This document shows, in pieces, positions 32,878-40,432 of a stretch of DNA of 64,000 nucleotides. Positions within the stretch are counted from its first letter, which is position 1. Each line of letters opens with the position of its first letter. Under the pieces are notes generated by a model that searched no databases, was not told where the DNA came from, and worked only from the letters and a program-made list of their open reading frames with translations. Where the stretch lies: assembly GCA_965203565.1 (NCBI GenBank), contig OZ241896.1, forward strand, positions 372,001-436,000, in the 5' to 3' direction. This stretch comes from JAAXGX01 sp965203565. Lineage in GTDB: Bacteria; Acidobacteriota; Vicinamibacteria; Vicinamibacterales; UBA8438. The position numbers and the translations under genes were made by a program.

Positions 32878-33465
32878 TTGGAATTTGAAGTCGGGGACAA
32901 GGTCATATACCCGAATCACGGAGTCGGCGTCGTGAAACGGATCGAAACCAAGACGATCATGGGCACGACGTGCGGGTTCTACTCCCTGCGCATGATGGCC
33001 AGCGACACGACGGTTCTCGTGCCGATCGACAACGCCGAGGGGGTCGGACTCCGCGGCGCGATCTCCGACCAGGAGGTCAAGAAGCTGTTCACGCTGCTCG
33101 GCAACGGCAAGATCGAGAACCACCAGAACTGGAAGGGCCGATTCAAGGACAACTCGGACAAGATGCGGACCGGCTCGATCTACGAGGTGATTGACGTGCT
33201 CAAGAACCTCAACTTCCTGAGCCAGTCCAAGAACCTCTCGTTCCGGGAGAAGCGGATGCTGGACCGGGCGAAGTTCCTCGTCGTCTCCGAGATCTCGGAG
33301 GTGACGAGCCAGTCCGCCGAAGTCGTCGAGGACAAGGTGAACAAGGCGCTCGAGCGGTGCCTCGCCAACCGCGCTCACCAGCTCGCCAAGGTCGGCGCCG
33401 TCAAGGCCGGGGTCAAGAAGGGCGCGGTGCGGGCCGCCGGGCGCCGCACGGCGAAGGCTTCCTAG
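32878..33465 (+). CDS. carD: CarD-family transcriptional regulator
   Basis: The 195-residue protein starts at TTG and opens MEFEVGDKVIYPNHGVGVVKRIE, the RNA-polymerase-interacting Tudor-like domain of CarD/CdnL proteins. A helical DNA-contact domain follows (LLGNGKIENHQNWKGRFKDN, LNFLSQSKNLSFREKRML). The last ~25 residues are Lys/Ala/Arg-rich. CarD stabilises open complexes at rRNA and many other promoters. It is monocistronic, with MITE copy 4 starting directly after the TAG stop. Confidence 0.92.
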   Translation: MEFEVGDKVIYPNHGVGVVKRIETKTIMGTTCGFYSLRMMASDTTVLVPIDNAEGVGLRGAISDQEVKKLFTLLGNGKIENHQNWKGRFKDNSDKMRTGSIYEVIDVLKNLNFLSQSKNLSFREKRMLDRAKFLVVSEISEVTSQSAEVVEDKVNKALERCLANRAHQLAKVGAVKAGVKKGAVRAAGRRTAKAS

Positions 33466-33623
33466 CAGCCCGTGGTGGAACCCCGCGTCGCGCCGAGAGC
33501 GGCGAGGCGCCCGCCTGACAAGGCGTGAGGAGGGCGCATATTGGGCATACGCAACCGACGAACAACGCCGTCAGGCGGGATGCATCGCCGCTCGAATGCA
33601 GCGGGGGCCTCCGCCACGGGCTG
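33466..33623. repeat. MITE-like element, copy 4 (158 bp)
   Basis: Same orientation as copy 2. The 4-bp target duplication CTAG is exact (33462-33465 and 33624-33627), and its left copy contains the TAG stop codon of carD. An inner inverted pair CCCGCCTGAC/GTCAGGCGGG is perfect here, so the element can fold as nested hairpins. Confidence 0.92.
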
Positions 33624-33642
33624 CTAGCCCGGCGCCGCGCGA

Positions 33643-34413
33643 TTGGGAACCATCGTCGCGGCCGTCCGCTCCCTGGCCGCCTACGTCGGCGTGAGCCTGT
33701 GGGTTCTCCTGCTCGGCCCGCCCGGCCTGCTGCTGGCCATCTGTCTCCGCCGGCCCGACGTGCTGTACCGGCTCGGGCGGGGGGGGGTTCGTCTCGGTCT
33801 CGCCTCGGCCGGCATCCGGTGCCGCGTCGCCGGCCGCGAGCACGTCCAGCGCGGCCGCGCGGCCGTCTACTGCGTGAACCACACCAGCAACGTGGAGCCG
33901 CCCATCCTGTACATGGCGCTCTCGGCGCTCCATCCGCGGTTGCGGATCCTCTACAAGGCGGAGATCCACACGCTTCCCGTGCTGGGCCGGGCGTTCGACG
34001 CCGCCGGGTTCGTGCCGATCGACCGCGCCGACCGGGAGGGGAGCCGGCGCGCGATCGACCAGGCCGCGGCGGCGCTGCGCGCCGGCCACTCGTTCCTCAT
34101 CTTTCCGGAAGGGACGCGCAGCCGGACCGGCCGGCTGCAGCCGTTCAAGAAGGGCGGTTTCGTGATGGCGATCAAGGGGGGGGCGCCGGTGGTGCCGGTC
34201 GCGATCCGGGGCGCGCGGGCCGCGATGCGCAAGGGCAGCCCGATCGTCAGGCCGGTCACCGTCAGCGTCCGGATCGGGCCGCCCGTGGAGTTGGAGACCG
34301 GCACGCTGGCCGAACGCGACCGGTTGATCGCGCGGACGCGGGCGGGCGTGGAAGCGCTCCTGCGGCAGGGAAGATCACCCGCCGACGAAGAACGAGAGCG
34401 TCCAGGGCGGTAG
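33643..34413 (+). CDS. plsC: 1-acyl-glycerol-3-phosphate acyltransferase family (PlsC-like)
   Basis: The 256-residue protein has an N-terminal membrane helix (AAYVGVSLWVLLLGPPGLLLAI). Acyltransferase motif I appears as NHTSNVEPP, motif III as FPEGTRSRTG, and motif IV-like VPVAIRGARA follows. It would acylate lysophosphatidic acid. In motif I the usual HX4D is HX4E (H-T-S-N-V-E), a conservative change at a catalytic residue. The TTG start at 33643 follows MITE copy 4 by 20 bp. Its 3' end overlaps the converging 34375-35550 gene by 39 bp. Confidence 0.85.
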   Translation: MGTIVAAVRSLAAYVGVSLWVLLLGPPGLLLAICLRRPDVLYRLGRGGVRLGLASAGIRCRVAGREHVQRGRAAVYCVNHTSNVEPPILYMALSALHPRLRILYKAEIHTLPVLGRAFDAAGFVPIDRADREGSRRAIDQAAAALRAGHSFLIFPEGTRSRTGRLQPFKKGGFVMAIKGGAPVVPVAIRGARAAMRKGSPIVRPVTVSVRIGPPVELETGTLAERDRLIARTRAGVEALLRQGRSPADEERERPGR

Positions 34414-35550
34414 CGGCGCGCCGTCGGCCGCCGTGATCCCGTCGAGCAGCCGGACGTCGAGCGTCCGGAGCCGATCGAGCGCTTCGTCGAACCGGATCTC
34501 GATCACGCGGTTCCGCGCGCGGTACGTCGCGTCGAAGGCGACGCCGCCGGCAGGGAGCGCGCCGCCGTCCGTCCGTCCGGCGGCGTAGGAGACCACGATC
34601 CGATCACGGAACGAATCGGGGTCCATGTCGCGCGAGAACTGGATGCGGACCGTCGTGTCGCGCGGTACGTCCGTGTCGTCCGGCAGCGGCGCGCTGAAGA
34701 TCACCGCGGGCGGCGGGCCCTGCCGCGCCGCCCGGGGGGCTGCTGGCCGCCGCAACGGGTCGGGCGGGTCGGCGAGGGCGATCTCGGCTGCTTCGATCAC
34801 GGTCATCCCTTCGTGCAGGCCGACGCGGCCGGCGACCTCCAGCCAACGGCCGGTGTCGATCCGCGCCTGGACGTCCAGCTCGAATCCGTCGCCTCTGGGC
34901 TCCTTGCCCGTCACCCAGACCGCCGCGTCGACCGACGCCAGCACGAAGTCCCAGCGGCTCCGCCCGGGCGGCGCGGGCAGGTCGCCGTACAGGTTCCGGC
35001 CGCGGAACCGGCCGGTGACGGTGACGCGCTCGCCGAGATGCGCGGCGGGGTCGAGGGCCAGCGTCCGGAGCGTGACGCCCGGCGCACCGGCGACCGCGCG
35101 CGCGGTCGCGGCCACCAGCACCGGGAGCTCGCCCGCGCCCGGCCACGGCTTGTCGAGCAGCGCCAGGGACAAACGCTCGAACGGCAGGTCCGCCGCCCGC
35201 GGATCGTCCGGCTCGAAGCGGCCCACGTCGTAGAACGTGCCGATCACTTCCAGGCGATCGCGCGTTCCGGCCGGCGGCGGCGCGAGGTCGAGGGCCAGCA
35301 CGCGGTCGTCGCCGTCGACGAGGTACGCGAGGACGCCGTCGCCGACGAGGTCCGCGCGCACGGCCACTTCGTCGCCGTGGAAGAAGATGGGGGAGCCGGT
35401 CAGCGCTTCGAGCGTCGCGGCGCGCCGGCCGGCGGATTGCGCAGTCGCCGCCCACGGGACTGCCCACGCGGCGAGGAGGATCCAGGGCGCCAGCACGAAC
35501 GGTCCGAGCAGGCGCACGGAAGGCGCTCCGGGACGGCGGGGACCCGCCAT
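34375..35550 (-). CDS. Secreted protein with C-terminal Ig-like (SbsA/Big_5 type) domain
   Basis: The 391-residue protein has a signal peptide (PWILLAAWAVPWAATAQS) and a beta-rich body with repeated OB-like stretches (HLGERVTVTGRFRGRNLYG; WLEVAGRVGLHEGMTVIEA). A final ~100-residue segment (FSAPLPDDTDVPRDTTVRIQF...PPWTLSFFVGG) reads like a bacterial Ig domain of the SbsA group. It contains SRDMDPDSF, the typical 'Ig-like domain' signature. No enzyme motif. It is divergent from rex. Confidence 0.75.
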   Translation of the reverse strand: MAGPRRPGAPSVRLLGPFVLAPWILLAAWAVPWAATAQSAGRRAATLEALTGSPIFFHGDEVAVRADLVGDGVLAYLVDGDDRVLALDLAPPPAGTRDRLEVIGTFYDVGRFEPDDPRAADLPFERLSLALLDKPWPGAGELPVLVAATARAVAGAPGVTLRTLALDPAAHLGERVTVTGRFRGRNLYGDLPAPPGRSRWDFVLASVDAAVWVTGKEPRGDGFELDVQARIDTGRWLEVAGRVGLHEGMTVIEAAEIALADPPDPLRRPAAPRAARQGPPPAVIFSAPLPDDTDVPRDTTVRIQFSRDMDPDSFRDRIVVSYAAGRTDGGALPAGGVAFDATYRARNRVIEIRFDEALDRLRTLDVRLLDGITAADGAPLPPWTLSFFVGG

Positions 35551-35582
35551 CGCTGCATCTTAGCACGCGGCCCGCGCCGCTC

Positions 35583-35611
35583 TTGACCGCCGCAGGCGGG
35601 GACCATAGAAT
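35583..35611 (+). promoter_or_regulatory. Strong sigma-70-type promoter for rex-moaC
   Basis: TTGACC (35583-35588) and TAGAAT (35606-35611) are 17 bp apart, 30 bp before the rex ATG. Each hexamer matches five of six consensus bases. It is the best promoter seen in the window. Confidence 0.6.
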
Positions 35612-35641
35612 CGCGGCCCATTCGCCGGTGGCCGACGCCCC

Positions 35642-36286
35642 ATGGCCGATCAGATTTCGGAGATGACGACCAACCGGTTGTCCCTCTATCTCCGATTCCT
35701 CAACGAACTGGAGGGGAAGGGGGTGAGGACGGTCTCGTCGAGGGCGCTGGCCGAGCAGTTCGGGTTGAACGCGGCGCTCATCCGGAAGGACCTGGCCAAC
35801 TTCGGCGCTCTGGGCGTCCGCGGGGTCGGATACGTGGTCGAGGACCTGCGGCGGAAGCTCCGTTCGATACTCGGTCTCGACCGCCGGCTCGGCATGGCGA
35901 TCATGGGCGCGGGCAACCTCGGGCTCGCGCTGGCCGACTATCCCGGATTCCGCCGGGAGGGGTTCCGGATCGTCGCGCTGTTCGACAACCTGGAGGAGAA
36001 GGTGGGCCGCATCTCCCGCAGCGGCGTCCGGATCCATGACGTCCGCAACCTGAAGTCGGTGGCGCGGCGCGAAGGGATCACCATCGCGGTCATCGCCGTG
36101 CCGGAGGCCTCGGCGCGGGACGTCGTGCAGACCGTCGTCCAGGCCGGCATCAAGGCGATCCTCAACTTCTCACCGGGCGCCCTGCGCGTGCCGCCGCACG
36201 TCAAGCTGAAGAGCGTCGACCTGACCGTCTCGCTGGAAAGCCTCTCGTTCTACCTGGCCAGCGAGGTGGGGCGGAGCTCCGCATGA
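35642..36286 (+). CDS. rex: Redox-sensing transcriptional repressor Rex
   Basis: The 214-residue protein has the winged-helix part (TTNRLSLYLRFLNELE, QFGLNAALIRKDLANFG) and a Rossmann NAD(H)-binding domain (RLGMAIMGAGNLGLALADY). It ends with FSPGALRVP. These are specific to Rex, which senses the NADH/NAD+ ratio and represses fermentative and respiratory genes. It is coupled to moaC through an ATGA overlap. Confidence 0.95.
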   Translation: MADQISEMTTNRLSLYLRFLNELEGKGVRTVSSRALAEQFGLNAALIRKDLANFGALGVRGVGYVVEDLRRKLRSILGLDRRLGMAIMGAGNLGLALADYPGFRREGFRIVALFDNLEEKVGRISRSGVRIHDVRNLKSVARREGITIAVIAVPEASARDVVQTVVQAGIKAILNFSPGALRVPPHVKLKSVDLTVSLESLSFYLASEVGRSSA

Positions 36287-36768
36287 GGCGGCGCGCGCGG
36301 CCGGCGCTCTCGCACGTGGACGCCGACGGACGCGTCCGTATGGTCGACGTCGGCGGGAAGGCCGCGACCGCCCGGACCGCCGCGGCCCGGGGGAGCGTCA
36401 GCATGAGCGCCGAGGCGCGGCGGTTGATCCGCGCCGGCGGCGCCGCCAAGGGCGATCCGCTCCAGGCGGCCCGGATCGCGGGCGTCATGGCCGCGAAGCG
36501 GACCGCCGACCTCGTCCCGTTGTGCCACCAAGTTCCGCTGACGCACGTGGAGGTCGACCTCCGGGCGTGCGCGACGGGGTGCGAGATCGAAGCGCGCGTC
36601 TCGACGACCGCCCGGACCGGCGTCGAGATGGAGGCGCTGACGGCCGTGTCCGCGGCGGCGCTCACCGTATATGACATGATCAAGGCCGTGGACCGATCGA
36701 TGGTGATCGGCGAGATCCGGCTGGTCGAGAAGACCGGCGGTCGATCGGGCGCGTACCGCGCACCGTAG
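36283..36768 (+). CDS. moaC: Cyclic pyranopterin monophosphate synthase MoaC
   Basis: The 161-residue protein contains LSHVDADGRVRMVDVGGKA, AKGDPLQAARIAGVMAAKRT, LVPLCHQVPLTH (active-site region), RTGVEMEALTAVSAAALTVYDM and VKDV-like IKAVDRSMVI. This is MoaC from end to end. It performs the second step of molybdenum cofactor synthesis. It is translationally coupled to rex, an unusual pair that could tie cofactor synthesis to redox state. FdhE elsewhere in the window also points to a molybdenum enzyme. Confidence 0.95.
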   Translation: MRRRARPALSHVDADGRVRMVDVGGKAATARTAAARGSVSMSAEARRLIRAGGAAKGDPLQAARIAGVMAAKRTADLVPLCHQVPLTHVEVDLRACATGCEIEARVSTTARTGVEMEALTAVSAAALTVYDMIKAVDRSMVIGEIRLVEKTGGRSGAYRAP

Positions 36769-36774
36769 CAGCCG

Positions 36775-38577
36775 ATGGCCTGTCCCGAGATCTCGACGCT
36801 CGCCGGCCTGCCGTTTCACGTGGCGGGTCGATACCCGAAGCCGGCGCTGATGCGGCGTTGCACGGCCGGCGGGTTCGACGTCTGGTCGAGCCGCGAGCTG
36901 TTCGAGCAGGTTCGAGACCTGAGCCTGGGACTGGCGGCGCTCGGCGTCGAGCCGGGGAGCCGGGTCGCCGTCGTGAGCGACAGCCGGCCGGAATGGGTGA
37001 TCGCCGATCTCGCGATTCTCGCCGGCGGCGCGGTCACCGTCCCGATCTACCCGACGCTCCCTCCGGCGCAGGTCGGCTACGTTCTGGCGGACGCCGGAGC
37101 GGTGGCGGTCGTGGCGTCGGACGAGGCGCAGGCGGCGAAGGTGCGGGCCGTCCGGCCGGACCTGCCCGGCCTGCGGGCGCTGCTCGTCATCGACGCGCCG
37201 GCGGACGCGCCCGCGCGGGAGCGGGAGACGACCTGCGCGGCCGTGCGGGCGGCGGGCCGCGAGCGCTTGATGCGGGAGGACGGTCTGGCCCGCGCCTGGA
37301 AAGAGGCCGCGTCGGCGATCGAGCCGGACCGGTTGGCCACGATCATCTACACCTCGGGGACGACCGGCGACCCGAAGGGGGTCATGCTCACCCACGGCGC
37401 CGTCATCGCCAACCTGGCCGACGTGGACACGCTGGTCAGCGTCGACGACCGCGACGACGCCCTGTCGTTCCTGCCGCTGAGCCATGCGTTCGAACGCGCG
37501 GTCGTCTACCAGTACCTGATCAAGGGCTCTGCGGTGACGTTCGCGGAGTCGATGGAGACGGTCGCGCGCGACATGGCGCGCGTGCGGCCGACGGTGATGA
37601 CCGGCGTGCCGCGGGTCTACGAGAAGCTGCAGGCCCGCGTGCTCGAGAACGTGGCGCAGGCGTCGCCGTTGCGGCAACGGCTGTTCCGGTGGGCCCTGCG
37701 CGTCGGCGGCGCGTGCGGCGCCGCGGCGCGCGCCGGCGCGCGCCCCCCGCTGGCGGATCGGATCGGATACCCGCTGGCGGACCGGCTCGTGCTGTCCAGG
37801 GTGCGGGAGCGGACCGGCGGGCGTCTCCGCCTGGTCCTGTCCGGCGGCGCGCCGCTCCCGGTTCCCGTCGCGGAGTTCCTGTTCGCCGTCGGCATTCCGG
37901 TGCTCGAAGGGTACGGCCTGACGGAGACCGCGCCGGTGCTGACGCTCAATCCGGAGGACGCCCCGCGCCTCGGGACGGTCGGGAAGGCGCTGCCGAGGGT
38001 CGAACTGCGTTTCGCCGACGACGGGGAGATCCTCGTCCGCGGCCCCAACGTCATGCGCGGGTACTACGGCAAGCCGGAAGCGACGGCCGCCGCGCTCGAA
38101 GGGGGCTGGTTCCACACCGGGGACGTCGGGCGTCTCGACGAGGCCGGCTATCTCGTCATCACCGATCGCAAGAAGGAGCTGCTGGTCACCGCGAGCGGGA
38201 AGAACGTTGCGCCGCAACCGATCGAGCAGCAGCTCAGGCGGAGCCCGCTGGTCGGCGAAGCGTTGCTGGTCGGCGACCGCCGGCCGTTCGTGGCGGCCCT
38301 CATCGTGCCCGACGTCGCCGCGCTGGCCGCGGCGGTCGGCGCGCCGGCGGACGCGGACCGGTCCGCCCTGGTGAGCCGGGAGGACGTCCGGCGCCGCTTC
38401 GACGCGATAATCGACGCCGTCAACGCGGAGCTGCCGCGGCACGAGCAGATCCGGAAGTACGCGCTGGTTCCGGCCGAGTTGAGCGTCGCGACCGGCGAGC
38501 TGACGCCGACCCTCAAGCTGAAGCGCCGCGTCGTCGCGGCGCGGTGGCGGGACGAGATCGAGGCGCTCTACGCCTGA
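36775..38577 (+). CDS. Long-chain acyl-CoA synthetase (AMP-binding)
   Basis: The 600-residue enzyme has the AMP-binding motif TIIYTSGTTGDPKGVMLTHG, FLPLSHAFER, the A5-like EGYGLTETAPVLTLN, WFHTGDVGRLDEAGYLVITDRKKELLVTASGKNVAPQ and a final TLKLKRR where the catalytic Lys should be. This matches the FadD15-like branch. It activates fatty acids as CoA thioesters. It begins 6 bp after moaC and is probably in the rex operon. Confidence 0.92.
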   Translation: MACPEISTLAGLPFHVAGRYPKPALMRRCTAGGFDVWSSRELFEQVRDLSLGLAALGVEPGSRVAVVSDSRPEWVIADLAILAGGAVTVPIYPTLPPAQVGYVLADAGAVAVVASDEAQAAKVRAVRPDLPGLRALLVIDAPADAPARERETTCAAVRAAGRERLMREDGLARAWKEAASAIEPDRLATIIYTSGTTGDPKGVMLTHGAVIANLADVDTLVSVDDRDDALSFLPLSHAFERAVVYQYLIKGSAVTFAESMETVARDMARVRPTVMTGVPRVYEKLQARVLENVAQASPLRQRLFRWALRVGGACGAAARAGARPPLADRIGYPLADRLVLSRVRERTGGRLRLVLSGGAPLPVPVAEFLFAVGIPVLEGYGLTETAPVLTLNPEDAPRLGTVGKALPRVELRFADDGEILVRGPNVMRGYYGKPEATAAALEGGWFHTGDVGRLDEAGYLVITDRKKELLVTASGKNVAPQPIEQQLRRSPLVGEALLVGDRRPFVAALIVPDVAALAAAVGAPADADRSALVSREDVRRRFDAIIDAVNAELPRHEQIRKYALVPAELSVATGELTPTLKLKRRVVAARWRDEIEALYA

Positions 38578-38704
38578 CGGGCGGTCGGACTCCGGAACAG
38601 ACGGGCGCCCGGAACGGCATCGTTCTTGCCTGAGTTGTTGCTGGGGAGGGTGGTCGAGACCGGCGGCGACGGGCGATTTTGCAAAACGGGCTGGCCCGAC
38701 CTAA

Positions 38705-38863
38705 CAGCCCGTGGTGGAATCCCCGCGTCGCACCGAGAGCGGTGAGGCGCCCGCCTGACAAGGCGTGAGGAGGGCGCATATTGGGCATACGCAACCGACG
38801 AACAACGCCGTCAGGCGGGATGCATCGCCGCTCGAATGCAGCGGGGACTTTCGCCACGGGCTG
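38705..38863. repeat. MITE-like element, copy 5 (159 bp)
   Basis: Same orientation as copies 2 and 4, with one extra C near the left end. Flanks are CTAA and CTGA, a target duplication with one difference. It takes up most of the ~300-bp gap after the acyl-CoA synthetase; I see nothing else in that gap. Confidence 0.9.
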
Positions 38864-38876
38864 CTGAGATGCCGAC

Positions 38877-39152
38877 ATGGACTGGGCGATGATGGGTGGG
38901 TTCGTCGCGCTGGCGGCGTTGACGGCCGGATTGCTCCGGGACTTCAAGCGCGACACCCGCAGGCAATTAGACGACTCCCGCGCGGAGTTCCGGGAAGCGC
39001 ACGCGCAAACGGGCAGACGGATCGATGATCTCCGTGCAACCGTGGTTGCCATCGTCCCGCGCGCGTCGGCCGAGCCGGTCGACAACGCCCCGGCGGTCCG
39101 TGGAAACAGGCCCCCCGAAGCGACGGCTGCGGCAGGCGCCCCCAAGCGTTGA
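38877..39152 (+). CDS. Small membrane protein of unknown function
   Basis: The 91-residue protein has one N-terminal helix (WAMMGGFVALAALTAGLL) followed by a charged, probably coiled-coil segment (RDFKRDTRRQLDDSRAEFRE). A low-complexity Ala/Pro tail ends it. It begins 13 bp past MITE copy 5. The ribosome site is weak. It is plausible as a real gene from its composition but has no recognisable family. Confidence 0.4.
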   Translation: MDWAMMGGFVALAALTAGLLRDFKRDTRRQLDDSRAEFREAHAQTGRRIDDLRATVVAIVPRASAEPVDNAPAVRGNRPPEATAAAGAPKR

Positions 39153-39207
39153 CACACGCCGGCGCCCGCATCACTCGCGCATGTGGTAGCGTTTAGGCGC
39201 CTTGTTT

Positions 39208-40425
39208 ATGGCGCCTCGCTGCTCCCTTGCCGCAATCCTGGCCGCCGGCGTCCTGACCGCATCGACCGAAGCCGCCGCCCGGACGGACGGCGAGCCGGCG
39301 ACGCGGGCCGAGGTCATCGCCGAGCAGCAGGCGGCGAAGGCCGAGACCGCGGCGCCCGAACAGCCGTCCGCGGTCGCGGCGGTCGTCAGGCGGGCGCAGT
39401 CGGTCCTGGCGGGTCAGCCGGGCGGGTTCTATCCGATCGTCGACAGCGTCCGCAGGGGCGGCGGGTTTGCCGTCGGGGGCGGCTACCGGCGGTATTACGG
39501 CGGGAACACCTGGTGGGACGCCCGCGGGCTGTACTCGATCCGCGGCTACAAGCTGGTGGAGCTGCGCACGGCGTCCGCCGCCGACACGGCAGGGCCCCGG
39601 CGCCTCCGCCTCTCGGCGCGGGCGGGCTGGCGCGACGTGACCCGGCTGGCGTACTACGGCCTCGGCATGGACACGTCGGCGGACGACCGGACGAACTCGC
39701 GGGTCCAGGAAACGTACGCCGGCGGCTCGATCGAGGCCAGGCCCCACCCGTGGGTCGCGCTGCACGGCGAGGCCGACTTCGAGCATTACGTTCTTCGGGC
39801 GGGTCAGGGGGCGCATCCGTCGACCGGCGCCGTGCACGCGGCGGCGGGCGTGCCCGGACTCGGACGCGATGCGACGTTCCTGCAGGTGGGCGGCTCCGCC
39901 GCCTTCGACTGGCGGCGTTCGCCGGGGTACACGAGGACCGGCGGGTTCTACGGCGCGAAGGTGCGGGCGTGGGTCGACCCGGACGACACGTTCAGCTTCG
40001 AGCAGCTCGACGTCGATCTGATCCAGCACGTGCCGCTGCTGCGGGAGAACTGGGTGCTGGCGTTCCGGGGGCGTCTCCAGACGATCCTGGACGACGGCGA
40101 CGCCGCGCCGTTCTACCTGCTCCCGTCGCTCGGGAGCGGCCGCACGCTGCGGGCGTATTCGACCGACCGTTTCCGCGATCGCCACAGCCTGCTCGTCTCG
40201 GCGGAGTGGCGCTGGATCCCGAACCGTCATTTCGTCGACATGTCGCTGTTCTTCGACGCCGGCAAGGTGACCGGCCGCCGCGCGGACCTCCACTTCCGGG
40301 AGATGCGCACCAACTGGGGATTCGGCGTCCGCTTCCACGGCCCCGACGCGACGATGCTGCGGATGGAGGCGGCGAAGGGGCGGGAGGGATGGAACTTGGT
40401 CTTTTCCGCCTCGCCGCCGTTCTGA
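39208..40425 (+). CDS. BamA/TamA-like outer-membrane surface antigen
   Basis: The 405-residue protein has a signal peptide (LAAILAAGVLTASTEA). Alternating strands of an outer-membrane barrel cover its whole length, e.g. GFAVGGGYRRYYGGNTWWDARGLYSI (in part) and RLSARAGWRDVTRLAYYG. It ends with LSVF-like FSASPPF, a terminal Phe. No POTRA domain is visible, so it is a barrel-only member of the Bac_surface_Ag group. The ATG at 39208 is chosen; an in-frame TTG two codons earlier is possible. It is followed within 8 bp by a secreted protein. Confidence 0.75.
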   Translation: MAPRCSLAAILAAGVLTASTEAAARTDGEPATRAEVIAEQQAAKAETAAPEQPSAVAAVVRRAQSVLAGQPGGFYPIVDSVRRGGGFAVGGGYRRYYGGNTWWDARGLYSIRGYKLVELRTASAADTAGPRRLRLSARAGWRDVTRLAYYGLGMDTSADDRTNSRVQETYAGGSIEARPHPWVALHGEADFEHYVLRAGQGAHPSTGAVHAAAGVPGLGRDATFLQVGGSAAFDWRRSPGYTRTGGFYGAKVRAWVDPDDTFSFEQLDVDLIQHVPLLRENWVLAFRGRLQTILDDGDAAPFYLLPSLGSGRTLRAYSTDRFRDRHSLLVSAEWRWIPNRHFVDMSLFFDAGKVTGRRADLHFREMRTNWGFGVRFHGPDATMLRMEAAKGREGWNLVFSASPPF

Positions 40426-40432
40426 ACCGATC

